Shown here: positions 50,679-60,745 of the stretch, in pieces
Position numbering within the stretch: the first letter of the stretch is position 1
How the letters are laid out: every line of letters begins with the position of its first letter
Origin: Bradyrhizobium sp. CSA112
GTDB lineage: Bacteria; Pseudomonadota; Alphaproteobacteria; Rhizobiales; Xanthobacteraceae
Assembly: GCF_029051645.1 (NCBI RefSeq)
Contig: NZ_JAACFS010000010.1
Location: 124,001 to 188,000, forward strand
Direction of reading: 5' to 3'
Length of the DNA: 64,000 nt
The notes under the pieces: model-generated
Told to the model about the DNA's origin: nothing
The model's database searches: none
The model's input: the letters and a program-made list of their open reading frames with translations, nothing else
Position numbers and translations under genes: made by a program

Positions 50679-53156
50679 TCACGTCCCCCGTGGCTTGACC
50701 CGCCGGGTCGGCAGCGCGGTCGCCGGGTCTTCCGGCCAGGGGTGGCGGGGATAGCGGCCGCGCAGGTCGGAGCGCACGGCCGCATAGCTGCCGCGCCAGA
50801 AGCCCGGAAGATCGCGCGTCACCTGCACCGGGCGCTGCGCCGGGGACAGCAACTCCAGCACCAGCGGCACGGCGCCTTTGGCGATCGAGGGATGGGTGTT
50901 GAGCCCGAACAGTTCCTGCAGGCGCACGGCGATGGTCGGACCCTGCTCGGCCTCGTAGTCGATCGCCAGCATTGTGCCGGTCGGAGCTTCGAAATGCGTC
51001 GGCGCTTCGCGCTCCAGCCGCGCACGCAACTCCCACGGCAATAGCGCCATCAGCGCGTCGGAGAGATCACCGGGGGAAAGCTCCTTCAGCGAGGTCTTGT
51101 CGTATAGCGCCGGCACCAGCCAGTTCTCGCCGTCGGCGGCGAGTACCGCATCCGACAGATCGGGCCAGCTATCGCCTTCCGCCTTGCGCAGGAACATCAC
51201 GCGGTCGCGCCATTGCTTCAGGGATTTCGACCACGGCAGCTTGTCGAGTCCTGCGGCAATCAAACCCGCGGCGAAGATGCGCGCGGTCTCTGCCGAGGGC
51301 GATAGCGCAACCGGTACCTCCGACAGCGTGATCGCATGCAGCGTCCGCTTGCGGCGCCCGCGCAATGCCATGGCGCTGCGATCGAACGAAATCTCCTCCG
51401 TGTCCTCGATCTGGTCCGCAAAGCGCGTTTCGATATCTTCTTGCGCGATCGGCGCCGCCAGCAGAATGCGCCCCTGGGCTGCAGTGCCGGTCAGTTCGGC
51501 GACCGCGATATAGGGCGTGCGCGCCAGCGACGAGGTCTGCTCGACGGCGGCGCCACGGCCATTGGCGAGCACGAAACTGCCATTGCCGCGATTGCGCGCG
51601 ACGCGGTCGGGGAAAGCGAGCGCCAGCATGGTGCCGGTGGAGGGCGAGGTATCCTCGCCGGACGGCCCTTCCGTCGCCGCCACCTGCTGTGCCAAGCGCT
51701 GCGCGAGACTGCGGGCGCTACTGGCGCGCGGCGAGCGGTCGCGGCGGAACTGGTCGAGCCTGTGGTCGAGATCGACGCTGTCGCCGCCGAGGCCGCGTTC
51801 GGTCAGGATGGCGGCGATTTCGGCGGCCTCCTCGCCCGTCCCCAGCCGGTGCGAATCCACGATCATGCGCGCCAGCCGCGGCGGCAGCGCCAGCGCACGC
51901 AAGCTTTGGCCTTCCGCGGTGATCCGGCCGTCCGAATCGAGCGCGCCGAGTTCGTGCAGCAGGCTATTGGCTTCCTTCAAGGCCGGCGCCGGTGGCGAAT
52001 CGAGAAACGCCAGCGTCGCGGGATCGCTGACGCCCCATTCCGCGAGATCGAGCACCAGCGAGGAGAGATCGGCCGAGAGAATTTCGGGCTGGGTGTAGGC
52101 CGCGAGCGAAGCGGTCTGCGGTTCGTCCCACAGCCGGTAGCACACGCCGGGCTCAGTACGGCCCGCGCGGCCGCGGCGCTGATCGACCGCGGCGCGCGAG
52201 GCGCGCACCGTCTCCAGCCGCGTCAGGCCGATGTCTGGCTCATAACGCGGCACCCGCGCGAGACCGGAATCGACGACGATGCGGACGCCCTCGATGGTCA
52301 GCGAGGTCTCGGCGATCGAGGTCGCCAGCACGACCTTGCGTTGGCCCTTCGGCGCCGGCGCGATGGCGCGGTCCTGCACGGCGGCGTCGAGCGCGCCGAA
52401 CAGCGGTACGATCTCGACGCTCGCATCATGAACCCGCTCGCTGAGAAAATTCTGCGTGCGGCGGATTTCGGCAGCGCCCGGCAGGAAGGCCAGCACCGAG
52501 CCGGGATCGGCGCGCAGCGCGGTTGCGATTGCATCAGCCATCTGCCGCTCGATGGGCGCATCCGCCTTGCGGCCGAGATAGCGCGTCTCGACCGGAAAGG
52601 CGCGGCCCTCGCTGGCAACCACCGGCGCGTCGCCGAGCAATTTGCCGACCCGCGCGCCGTCCAGCGTCGCCGACATCACCAGGATGCGCAAATCCTCGCG
52701 CAGGCCGGTCTGCGCATCGCGGGCCAGCGCTAAGCCCAGATCGGCATCGAGCGACCGCTCGTGAAACTCGTCGAACAGCACCGCGGCGACGCCGGATAGT
52801 TCGGGATCGTCGAGAATCTGGCGCGAGAAGATTCCCTCGGTGACCACCTCGATCCGCGTCGCGCGCGATATCTTCGAGCCGAAGCGAACGCGATAGCCGA
52901 CGGTCTCGCCGGCGCGCTCGCCAAGCGTCCGCGCCATGCGCTCGGCGCTGGCCCGCGCCGCGATCCGCCGCGGCTCCAGCATGATGATCTTCTTGTTTCT
53001 CAGCCAGGGCGCGTCGAGCAGCGCCAACGGCACCCGGGTGGTCTTGCCGGCGCCGGGAGGGGCCACCAGCACCGCGGCATTGGTTGCCGCCAGTGTGCGC
53101 CCGAGTTCATCGAGCACGGCGTCGATCGGGAGGGGCGTAGCGAAGCTGCGGGGCAA
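50679..53156 (-). CDS. hrpB: ATP-dependent helicase HrpB
   Basis: The 825-residue DEAH-box helicase has APPGAGKTTRVPLALL (Walker A), LFDEFHERSLDADLGLAL (here DEFH) and MSATLDG, then RecA2 motifs (TSIAETSLTIEG, QRRGRAGRTEPG) and the HrpB C-terminal domain. HrpB is a putative RNA helicase of uncertain role, related to HrpA. Full length. Antisense to it, long open frames exist only because of the GC content. Confidence 0.95.
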   Translation of the reverse strand: MPRSFATPLPIDAVLDELGRTLAATNAAVLVAPPGAGKTTRVPLALLDAPWLRNKKIIMLEPRRIAARASAERMARTLGERAGETVGYRVRFGSKISRATRIEVVTEGIFSRQILDDPELSGVAAVLFDEFHERSLDADLGLALARDAQTGLREDLRILVMSATLDGARVGKLLGDAPVVASEGRAFPVETRYLGRKADAPIERQMADAIATALRADPGSVLAFLPGAAEIRRTQNFLSERVHDASVEIVPLFGALDAAVQDRAIAPAPKGQRKVVLATSIAETSLTIEGVRIVVDSGLARVPRYEPDIGLTRLETVRASRAAVDQRRGRAGRTEPGVCYRLWDEPQTASLAAYTQPEILSADLSSLVLDLAEWGVSDPATLAFLDSPPAPALKEANSLLHELGALDSDGRITAEGQSLRALALPPRLARMIVDSHRLGTGEEAAEIAAILTERGLGGDSVDLDHRLDQFRRDRSPRASSARSLAQRLAQQVAATEGPSGEDTSPSTGTMLALAFPDRVARNRGNGSFVLANGRGAAVEQTSSLARTPYIAVAELTGTAAQGRILLAAPIAQEDIETRFADQIEDTEEISFDRSAMALRGRRKRTLHAITLSEVPVALSPSAETARIFAAGLIAAGLDKLPWSKSLKQWRDRVMFLRKAEGDSWPDLSDAVLAADGENWLVPALYDKTSLKELSPGDLSDALMALLPWELRARLEREAPTHFEAPTGTMLAIDYEAEQGPTIAVRLQELFGLNTHPSIAKGAVPLVLELLSPAQRPVQVTRDLPGFWRGSYAAVRSDLRGRYPRHPWPEDPATALPTRRVKPRGT

Positions 53157-53179
53157 TTACGGCTCGCATCATTGGCGCT

Positions 53180-53326
53180 TTCCCCTCTCCCCTTGTGGGA
53201 GAGGGTGGATCAATCGCGCGGACAGCGCGATTGAGACGGGTGAGGGGTCTTTCTCCGCGGATAGAGACCCCTCATCCGCCTTGCCTTCGGCAAGGCACCT
53301 TCTCCCACAAGGGGAGAAGGGAAGGA
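53180..53326. repeat. Dispersed repeat C copy
   Basis: ttcccctctccccttgtggg and partner ctcccacaaggggagaagg around gacgggtgaggggtctttct. Between hrpB and ugd. Confidence 0.92.
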
Positions 53327-53329
53327 AGA

Positions 53330-54640
53330 TCAAGTCGTCACGCGCCCCACACTCTCATAGATAAACCCGTGCGCGGCCATGTCCTCGGGCCGGTAGATGT
53401 TGCGCAAATCCACCACGACGGGCTGCGCCATCACGCTCTTGATCCGGTCCAGATCGAGCGCGCGGTATTGCACCCACTCGGTGACGATCACCATGGCGTC
53501 CGCCCCCTTCACGCATTCATAGGGGTCGGCGCAATATTCGATCTCGGGCAGTTCCTTCTTCGCCGGCTCCATGCCGACCGGATCGTGTGCGCGCACTTTT
53601 GCGCCCATGTCGAGCAACCCCGTGACCAGTGGGATTGACGGCGCCTCTCGCATGTCGTCGGTATCCGGCTTGAACGTCAGGCCGAGCACCGCCACGGTCT
53701 TGCCGCGCAGGCTGCCGCCGGCTGCATTGGAAACCTTGCGCGCCATCGCCCGCTTCCTGATGTCGTTGACGCCGAGCACGGCCTCGACGATGCGGAGTTG
53801 CACATCATGGTCCTGTGCGATCTTGACCAGCGCACGGGTATCCTTTGGAAAGCACGAGCCGCCGAAGCCCGGGCCGGCATGCAGGAACTTCGAGCCGATG
53901 CGGTTGTCGAGACCGATGCCGCGCGCGACCTCCTGCACGTCTGCACCAACTTTTTCGGAGAGATCCGCCATTTCGTTGATGAAGGTGATCTTGGTGGCGA
54001 GGAACGCGTTCGCCGCGTATTTGATCAACTCCGCGGTGCGCCGCGCCGTGAACATCAGCGGCGCCTGGTTGAGCGAAAGCGGCCGGTAAACGTCGCCGAG
54101 CACCTTGCGCCCGCGCTCGTCCGAGGTGCCGACCACGATACGATCGGGGAATTTGAAGTCGCGGATCGCGGCGCCCTCGCGCAAAAACTCCGGATTGGAG
54201 GCGACCACCACGTCGGCCGACGGATTGGCTTCGCGGATCAGCCGCTCGACCTCATCGCCGGTGCCGACCGGCACGGTCGATTTTGTCACCACGACCGTGA
54301 AGCCCGACAGCGCAGCCGCGATCTCGCGCGCGGCGCTGTACACGTAAGTGAGGTCGGCATGACCATCGCCGCGCCGTGACGGCGTGCCGACCGCGATAAA
54401 CACCGCGTCGGCTTCCGCAACCGGCGCAGTCAGGTCGGTGGTGAAATCCAGCCGCTTGGCCTTGACGTTGGACGCCACCAGCGCGTCGAGCCCGGGCTCG
54501 AAGATCGGGATTTCGCCTCTGCGCAGGGCTTCGATCTTGCCGGCATCCTTGTCCACGCAGGTGACCTGGTGGCCGAAATCGGCAAAGCAGGCGCCGGATA
54601 CCAGCCCCACATAGCCCGTGCCAATCATGGCGATTCGCAT
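53330..54640 (-). CDS. ugd: UDP-glucose 6-dehydrogenase
   Basis: The 436-residue enzyme has the NAD motif MIGTGYVGLVSGACFADFGH, the catalytic segment PGFGGSCFPKDTRAL with the active-site Cys, and a UDP-binding C-terminal domain. It oxidises UDP-glucose to UDP-glucuronate for exopolysaccharide or lipid modification. Starts at 54640; the acyltransferase gene diverges 180 bp away. Confidence 0.96.
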   Translation of the reverse strand: MRIAMIGTGYVGLVSGACFADFGHQVTCVDKDAGKIEALRRGEIPIFEPGLDALVASNVKAKRLDFTTDLTAPVAEADAVFIAVGTPSRRGDGHADLTYVYSAAREIAAALSGFTVVVTKSTVPVGTGDEVERLIREANPSADVVVASNPEFLREGAAIRDFKFPDRIVVGTSDERGRKVLGDVYRPLSLNQAPLMFTARRTAELIKYAANAFLATKITFINEMADLSEKVGADVQEVARGIGLDNRIGSKFLHAGPGFGGSCFPKDTRALVKIAQDHDVQLRIVEAVLGVNDIRKRAMARKVSNAAGGSLRGKTVAVLGLTFKPDTDDMREAPSIPLVTGLLDMGAKVRAHDPVGMEPAKKELPEIEYCADPYECVKGADAMVIVTEWVQYRALDLDRIKSVMAQPVVVDLRNIYRPEDMAAHGFIYESVGRVTT

Positions 54641-54693
54641 GAAATCAATCCGTGTTTGATGGTTAACGCCAATCCCGATTTTGCGGGCGTCTT

Positions 54694-54735
54694 AGAGCAT
54701 TTTTCGAAAAAGGGGAAACCGGAAAAAGTACAGAA
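54694..54735. repeat. Dispersed repeat G, diverged copy
   Basis: gagcatttttcgaaaaaggg and aaaccggaaaaagtacag, related to 38389-38434. Lies in the ugd/acyltransferase intergenic region. Confidence 0.6.
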
Positions 54736-54820
54736 AGCCGGCATGTCATTTGTATGAATAAAGGAGAAAGCAACGGATCGGGCCGAAGATGCGGCCACGT
54801 CGCGCCGAAAAGGGACACCG

Positions 54821-55873
54821 ATGACTTTAAACGGGACATCCGCCGTCACCCAACGTTCCACCCGCATCGACTGGGTGGACTACGCCAAGGGTATCTGCAT
54901 CGTCATGGTGGTGATGATGCATTCGGTGCTCGGCGTGGAAAAGGCGGCCGGCGACACCGGTTTCATGCATGCGTTCGTCATGTTCGCCCAGCCGTTCCGG
55001 ATGCCGGATTTCTTCCTGATCTCAGGCCTGTTTCTCGCCGTCGTGATTGACCGCGACTGGCGCACCTATCTCGACCGCAAAGTCCTGCACTTCGCCTATT
55101 TCTATGTGGTGTGGATGACGATCCAGTTCGGCTTCAAGGCACCCAGCTTCGCCGCCGAAAGCGGCTGGCGTCATGTCGGCTTGCTGTATCTGGAATCCTT
55201 CATCGAGCCGTTCGGCACGCTGTGGTTCATTTATTTGTTGCCGGTGCTCTTCGTCGTCACAAAACTGTCACGCGGCATCCCTCCGCTCGCGATCTGGCTC
55301 GCGGCCGCGGCGCTGGAGATGGCGCACACCACGACCGGCTGGACGGCGGTCGACGAATTCTGTGCGCGCTTCGTCTATTTCTATTCCGGCTATCTGTTTG
55401 CTTCTTATGTGTTCGCGCTGTCGGATCGTTCACGGGAGAAGCCGGCGCTGGCGCTCATTGGATTGGCGCTGTGGGCGCTCGTCAATGGCGGCCTCGTGAT
55501 CGCGGACTTCAGCCATTGGCCGCTCATCTCGCTGGCGCTCGGGTTCGCCGGCGCCGGCGCCATCATCGTGATGGGTACGCTGCTGGCGCGCATGCAGTGG
55601 CTCAACTTCCTGCGCTATTGCGGCGAGCATTCCATCGTCATCTATCTCGCCTTCTTCCTGCCGATGGCGGTGACCCGAACGTTGCTGCTGAAGACCGGCC
55701 TGATCGCCGATATCGGGACGATTTCACTGATCGTGACCGTTGCCGGCGTCGCGGGCGCGGTGGTGATCTGGCGGCTGGCGCTGGCGCTGCGCGCCGACTT
55801 CCTGTTCGAGCGCCCCGAGGCCTTCTGGATCGCGCCGAAGAAGGCCGCCCCGGCGTTGCAGCCCGCGGAGTAG
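54821..55873 (+). CDS. Acyltransferase 3 family membrane protein
   Basis: A 350-residue protein with about ten membrane helices. The start RIDWVDYAKGICIVMVVMMH includes the conserved His of the acyltransferase 3 family (OafA/fucose-4-O-acetylase type), and RMPDFFLISGLF is a family block. Such proteins transfer acetyl or other acyl groups to sugars across the membrane. Adjacent to ugd, so a role in decorating exopolysaccharide is plausible but inferred. Confidence 0.85.
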   Translation: MTLNGTSAVTQRSTRIDWVDYAKGICIVMVVMMHSVLGVEKAAGDTGFMHAFVMFAQPFRMPDFFLISGLFLAVVIDRDWRTYLDRKVLHFAYFYVVWMTIQFGFKAPSFAAESGWRHVGLLYLESFIEPFGTLWFIYLLPVLFVVTKLSRGIPPLAIWLAAAALEMAHTTTGWTAVDEFCARFVYFYSGYLFASYVFALSDRSREKPALALIGLALWALVNGGLVIADFSHWPLISLALGFAGAGAIIVMGTLLARMQWLNFLRYCGEHSIVIYLAFFLPMAVTRTLLLKTGLIADIGTISLIVTVAGVAGAVVIWRLALALRADFLFERPEAFWIAPKKAAPALQPAE

Positions 55874-55889
55874 GATTCGCCGCATCGTT

Positions 55890-56017
55890 GTCGTCCCTGC
55901 GAACGCAGGGACCCATACCGCGTGATCCATCGATAAGGCAGAGCGGCAGACGCCTTTTCACAAAACATCCGTCTGTGGCTATGGGTCCCGGCTCGCGCTT
56001 CGCTTGGCCGGGACGAC
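55890..56017. repeat. Dispersed repeat B copy, composite
   Basis: Left hairpin tcgtccctgcgaacgcaggg and right arm gcgcttcgcttggccgggac form two stems with about 80 bp between. Precedes polA. Confidence 0.85.
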
Positions 56018-56094
56018 GATAAATGGTGGGCGACAACCCCAAATTACTACCTCCCGAGGCTGTCAATCCGCGCAAAAATCCCTAAATTTCGGCC

Positions 56095-59000
56095 ATGCCG
56101 AAATCAGCCCCCAAAGCCGCCACCAAACCCGCTCCCGCCGCCAAAGCCCCTGCCAAGGCGCCCGCCAAACAGCCTGGCAAGGGCGACCACGTATTCCTGG
56201 TCGACGGTTCCGGCTACATCTTCCGCGCCTATCACGCGCTGCCGCCCCTAAACCGCAGATCCGACGGGCTGCAGGTCAATGCGGTGCTCGGCTTCTGCAA
56301 TATGCTGTGGAAGCTGCTCCGCGAAATGCCGGAGGATAACCGGCCGACGCATCTGGCGGTCGTGTTCGACAAGTCGGAGATCACGTTCCGCAACAAGCTC
56401 TATCCCGATTACAAGGCGCACCGGACAGCGGCGCCGGACGATCTGATTCCGCAATTTGCATTGATCCGCGAAGCCGTGCGCGCATTCGACCTGCCCTGCC
56501 TGGAGCAGGTCGGCTTCGAGGCCGACGATCTGATCGCGACCTATGTGCGTATCGCCTGCGAGCGCGGCGCCACCGCCACGATCGTGTCCTCCGATAAGGA
56601 CCTGATGCAACTCGTGACCGATTGCGTCACCATGTACGACACCATGAAGGACCGCCGCATCGGCATCCCTGAGGTGATCGAGAAATTCGGTGTGCCGCCT
56701 GCGAAAGTCGTCGAGGTGCAGGCGCTGGCCGGCGATTCCACCGACAACGTTCCCGGCGTGCCGGGCATCGGCGTAAAGACCGCCGCGCAACTGATCATCG
56801 AGTATGGCGACCTCGAACAATTGTTGTTTCGAGCCGGCGAGATCAAACAGCCGAAGCGGCGCGAGGCACTGATCGAGAACGCCGAGAAGGCGCGGATCTC
56901 GCGGCAATTGGTGCTGCTCGACGACAAGGTCGATCTCGAAGTGCCGCTCGATGACCTCACCGTGCACGAGCCCGACGCACGCAAGCTGATCGCCTTCCTC
57001 AAGGCGATGGAATTCTCCACCCTCACCCGCCGCGTCGCCGAATATTCGCAAGTTGATCCCGCCGATATCGAACCGGACGCAGGCAACAAGAGCGGCGCCA
57101 GCGTTTTCGCGGTCCCGCCATCAGGCAAGAAGCCGGAGGGTTATGAAGGCGCGACGCTGTTCGATGCCCCCGGCTCCTCTTCCGCGGCCCCCTCAAGCAA
57201 GGGAGCGACCGCACCGGCTAAGGGCGCCGACAAGCAGGACAAGGCCGCGAGCCCCAAGGGAGCGCCGATCTCGCTCGCCGCAGCGCGCGCCGAAGCCCTC
57301 CGGAAACTGCCGGTCGATCGGACCAGGTACCAGACCATCCGCACGTTCGATGAGCTCAATGCCTGGGTTGCGCGGGCCTATGACGCCGGCACGTTTGCGA
57401 TCGTCGCCAAGGCAAGCTCGGACGATCCAATGCAGGCCGACATCTGCGGCATCGCGCTGGCGCTGGCGCCAAACGACGCCTGCTATATTCCGCTTACGCA
57501 CAAGCAATCCGGCGGCGGCGCAGGCCTGTTCGACGCCGGCCTCGCGCCGGACCAGATCACGGCCGCCGAGGCGCTGGCGGCGCTGCAGCCGCTGTTGGAA
57601 TCGCCGGGCATTCTCAAGATCGGCTTCGACATCAAGTTCAGCGCCGTGATGCTGGCGCAGCACGGCGTCACTCTGGGCAACGTCGACGACGCCCAATTGA
57701 TGTCGTACGCGCTCGACGCCGGACGCAATTCACATGCGCTGGGGTCGCTCGCCGAACGTTGGTTTGGCCATGCCGTCACGAGCGAAAGCGAGCTAATCGG
57801 CAACGGCAAGAACAAGCTGACCTTCGACCAGGTCGCGATCGACAAGGCGACCGCCTATTCGGCCGAAAGTGCCGACGTGATCCTGCGGCTGCATCGTGTG
57901 CTGAAGCCGCGCCTGATCGCCGAGCACATGACGACGGTCTATGAGACGCTTGAGCGACCGCTGGTCAGCGTGCTGGCGCGGATGGAACGGCGCGGCATCT
58001 CGATCGATCGGCAGGTGCTGTCGCGGCTGTCCGGCGATTTCGCCCAGACCGCGGCGCGCGTCGAGGCCGAGCTTCAGGAGATCGCGGGCGAGCCGATCAA
58101 TGTCGGCAGCCCCAAGCAGATCGGCGACATCATCTTCGGCAAGATGGGAATACCCGGCGGCACCAAGACCAAGACCGGCGCGTGGTCGACCTCGGCACAG
58201 ATACTCGACGAACTCGCCGAGCAGGGCCATGAGTTTCCAAAGAAGATCCTGGAATGGCGGCAGGTGTCGAAGCTGAAGTCGACCTATACCGACGCGCTGC
58301 CGGCATACGTACATCCGCAGACCCACCGCGTGCATACGACCTACGCGCTGGCCGCGACCACCACGGGGCGGCTATCGTCGAACGAACCGAACCTGCAGAA
58401 CATTCCGGTTCGTACCGAGGACGGCCGCAAGATCCGCCGTGCCTTCATTGCGACGCCCGGACACAAGCTGGTGTCGGCGGATTACTCGCAGATCGAACTA
58501 CGGCTGCTGGCCGAGATCGCCGACATCCCCGTGCTGAAGCAGGCGTTCCGCGACGGGCTCGACATTCACGCCATGACGGCGTCTGAGATGTTCGGCGTGC
58601 CGATCAAGGACATGCCGGGCGAGGTGCGCCGCCGCGCGAAAGCGATCAATTTCGGCATCATCTACGGCATCTCGGCGTTCGGTCTCGCCAACCAGCTCGG
58701 CATCGCCCGCGAAGAAGCCTCCGCCTATATCAAGAAGTATTTCGAGCGCTTTCCGGGCATCCGCGCCTATATGGACGAGACGCGGGATTTCTGCCGCACC
58801 AACGGCTATGTCACGACGCTGTTCGGGCGGAAGATGTACTACCCGGACATCAAGGCATCCAACGCGTCGGTCCGCTCCTTCAACGAACGCGCCGCGATCA
58901 ACGCGCGCCTGCAAGGCTCCGCCGCCGACATCATCCGCCGCGCCATGATCCGCATGGAAGATGCGCTGGCGGAAAAGAAGCTCTCGGCGCAGATGCTTCT

Positions 59001-59166
59001 ACAAGTTCATGACGAACTGATCTTCGAGGTGCCCGACGACGAGGTGGCGGCGACGCTGCCGGTGGTGCAGCACGTCATGCAGGACGCGCCGTTCCCGGCG
59101 GTGGTGCTGTCGCTGCCGCTGCAGGTGGACGCGCGAGCGGCGAATAATTGGGACGAGGCGCATTGA
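56095..59166 (+). CDS. polA: DNA polymerase I
   Basis: The 1023-residue protein has an N-terminal basic Ala/Lys/Pro tail (1-25), a 5' nuclease domain (about 30-330; VFLVDGSGYIFRAYHALPP, GDSTDNVPGVPGIG), a low-complexity linker (335-395), a 3'-5' exonuclease-like domain and the polymerase domain (SADYSQIELRLLAEIA, RRRAKAINFGIIYGIS, QVHDELIFEVPDDE). In the exonuclease part the usual DTET motif is replaced by IVAKAS (about 434-440) and the second Asp by Ser (IKFSAVML), while YSAESADV remains; proofreading is probably lost. The O-helix Phe is kept. It serves repair and Okazaki-fragment processing. Confidence 0.96.
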   Translation: MPKSAPKAATKPAPAAKAPAKAPAKQPGKGDHVFLVDGSGYIFRAYHALPPLNRRSDGLQVNAVLGFCNMLWKLLREMPEDNRPTHLAVVFDKSEITFRNKLYPDYKAHRTAAPDDLIPQFALIREAVRAFDLPCLEQVGFEADDLIATYVRIACERGATATIVSSDKDLMQLVTDCVTMYDTMKDRRIGIPEVIEKFGVPPAKVVEVQALAGDSTDNVPGVPGIGVKTAAQLIIEYGDLEQLLFRAGEIKQPKRREALIENAEKARISRQLVLLDDKVDLEVPLDDLTVHEPDARKLIAFLKAMEFSTLTRRVAEYSQVDPADIEPDAGNKSGASVFAVPPSGKKPEGYEGATLFDAPGSSSAAPSSKGATAPAKGADKQDKAASPKGAPISLAAARAEALRKLPVDRTRYQTIRTFDELNAWVARAYDAGTFAIVAKASSDDPMQADICGIALALAPNDACYIPLTHKQSGGGAGLFDAGLAPDQITAAEALAALQPLLESPGILKIGFDIKFSAVMLAQHGVTLGNVDDAQLMSYALDAGRNSHALGSLAERWFGHAVTSESELIGNGKNKLTFDQVAIDKATAYSAESADVILRLHRVLKPRLIAEHMTTVYETLERPLVSVLARMERRGISIDRQVLSRLSGDFAQTAARVEAELQEIAGEPINVGSPKQIGDIIFGKMGIPGGTKTKTGAWSTSAQILDELAEQGHEFPKKILEWRQVSKLKSTYTDALPAYVHPQTHRVHTTYALAATTTGRLSSNEPNLQNIPVRTEDGRKIRRAFIATPGHKLVSADYSQIELRLLAEIADIPVLKQAFRDGLDIHAMTASEMFGVPIKDMPGEVRRRAKAINFGIIYGISAFGLANQLGIAREEASAYIKKYFERFPGIRAYMDETRDFCRTNGYVTTLFGRKMYYPDIKASNASVRSFNERAAINARLQGSAADIIRRAMIRMEDALAEKKLSAQMLLQVHDELIFEVPDDEVAATLPVVQHVMQDAPFPAVVLSLPLQVDARAANNWDEAH

Positions 59167-59186
59167 GAGCTGCCTCACGCGGCGCT

Positions 59187-59220
59187 CCTTAACCTCTCCC
59201 CGCAAGAGCGGGGCGAGGGA
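59187..59220. repeat. Half-copy of dispersed repeat C variant
   Basis: cttaacctctccccgcaaga and gcggggcgaggga, a single hairpin arm just after polA. May act as a terminator. Confidence 0.7.
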
Positions 59221-59327
59221 GCGCACCGCCGATGCAGCCTTATGCAAATGTCCTCGGAGCAATATACGAAATGACATCGCGGGTCCCCGCACGTTAGAAA
59301 CGTGCACACCCCTCCCGCGAGTCCCCC

Positions 59328-59963
59328 ATGCCTCACATCACAACTCTACTCGGCTTCGCCCTGGTCTCGCTCGGCATGGTGCTGACGCCCGGGCCGAACA
59401 TGATCTACTTGATCTCGCGCTCGATCACGCAAGGGCCGGCAGCGGGGATCGTGTCGCTCGGCGGCGTCGCCCTCGGCTTCGTGTTCTACGTGCTGTGCGC
59501 GGCATTCGGTATCACGGCGCTGTTGTTCGCCGTGCCTTACGCCTACGACGCGCTGCGCTTCGCGGGCGCCGCCTATCTGCTGTGGCTGGCGTGGCAGGCG
59601 CTGAAGCCCAACGGGCGCTCGCCGTTTCAGGTGAAGAAGCTCGCGGTCGACGGCCCGCGCAAATTGTTCGCGATGGGGTTCGTGACCAATCTGCTCAATC
59701 CGAAGATCGCGATGCTGTACCTGGCGCTGCTGCCGCAGTTCATCGATCCCGCTGTGGGCAGCGTGCTGACGCAGTCACTGGCGCTGGGAGCGATCCAGAT
59801 CGTCATCAGCGTCAGTGTTAACGCCATGATCGCGCTCGCCGCCGGATCGATCGCGCGCTTTCTCGGCAGGCGGCCGAGCTGGCTCTTGGTGCAGCGCTGG
59901 CTGATGGGCACCGTGCTGGCAGGGCTTGCGGTGAAGATGGCGTTCGAGGCGAAACGGGCGTGA
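59328..59963 (+). CDS. LysE/RhtB-family amino-acid exporter
   Basis: A 211-residue protein with six helices and the LysE/RhtB opening MVLTPGPNMIYLISRSITQG; FVTNLLNPKIAMLYLALLPQ is the conserved helix-4 motif. The family exports amino acids such as lysine, homoserine or threonine. Substrate not predictable. A standalone gene between two repeats. Confidence 0.9.
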   Translation: MPHITTLLGFALVSLGMVLTPGPNMIYLISRSITQGPAAGIVSLGGVALGFVFYVLCAAFGITALLFAVPYAYDALRFAGAAYLLWLAWQALKPNGRSPFQVKKLAVDGPRKLFAMGFVTNLLNPKIAMLYLALLPQFIDPAVGSVLTQSLALGAIQIVISVSVNAMIALAAGSIARFLGRRPSWLLVQRWLMGTVLAGLAVKMAFEAKRA

Positions 59964-59967
59964 TCTT

Positions 59968-60110
59968 TCTTCCTTCTCCCCTTGTGGGAGAAGGTGGCGC
60001 GCGAAGCGCGCCGGATGAGGGGTCTGCATCCGCGGAAAGAACCCCTCACCCGTCTCGAATGAGCTGACGCTCATTCGATCCACCCTCTCCCACAAGGGGA
60101 GAGGGGAAGT
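59968..60110. repeat. Dispersed repeat C copy
   Basis: cttctccccttgtgggagaa and ctctcccacaaggggagagg with ggatgaggggtctgcatccg inside; between convergent lysE-like and gst genes. Confidence 0.92.
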
Positions 60111-60118
60111 GTGGCCAG

Positions 60119-60745
60119 CTAATCCAGCTTGGCTTCCATGCCGCGCTTGGTGGCCGGGCGGGCCATCAGCGCGTTGTACCAGCGCTCGACGTTCGGAAAA
60201 TCCTTCAGCTCCACCTTGTGGCGCGGGTGGCGCCAGGCCCAGCCGAGAATGGCGAAGTCGGCGACCGACAGGGCGTCGGCGACGAATTCGCGCCCCTGCA
60301 GCCGCCGGTCCAGCACGCCATAGAGCCGGCGCGTCTCGGCCATGAAGCGCTTCAGGCCGTAGGCGCGGTCGGTTTCATTCTCCAGCGCGATGAAATGGTG
60401 CACCTGGCCGGGCATCGGCCCGAAGCCGCCCATCTGCCACATCAGCCATTCATAGACCGGGATACGCTCGGCAAGCGGCTTGGGGAGGAACTTGCCGGTC
60501 TTCTCGCCGAGATAGAGCAGGATCGCGCCGGATTCGAAGATGCTGACCGGCTTGCCGCCGGGGCCATCGGGATCGACGATCGCGGGGATCTTGTTGTTCG
60601 GGCTCAGCTTGAGAAAACCGGGCGCCATCTGCTCGCCCTTGGTGATGTTCACCGGGATCACCTTGTAGGGCAGTCCCATTTCCTCCAGCGCGACCGAAAT
60701 CTTGCGGCCGTTCGGCGTGTTCCAGGTGTGCAGCTCGATCGTCAT
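60119..60745 (-). CDS. Glutathione S-transferase (YghU/Ure2-like)
   Basis: The 208-residue protein has an N-terminal thioredoxin-fold domain (HTWNTPNGRKISVALEEMGL; FESGAILLYLGEK) and a helical C-terminal domain. TPNGRKIS matches the nu-class or YghU-like branch, where Asn rather than Ser/Tyr activates glutathione and disulfide reductase activity is known. Substrate unknown. On the minus strand, 213 bp from pyrE. Confidence 0.9.
   Translation of the reverse strand: MTIELHTWNTPNGRKISVALEEMGLPYKVIPVNITKGEQMAPGFLKLSPNNKIPAIVDPDGPGGKPVSIFESGAILLYLGEKTGKFLPKPLAERIPVYEWLMWQMGGFGPMPGQVHHFIALENETDRAYGLKRFMAETRRLYGVLDRRLQGREFVADALSVADFAILGWAWRHPRHKVELKDFPNVERWYNALMARPATKRGMEAKLD

Noticed and set aside
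51336..52733. 465-codon open frame antisense to hrpB
   Set aside because: Shadow of a high-GC gene; HrpB motifs are on the minus strand.
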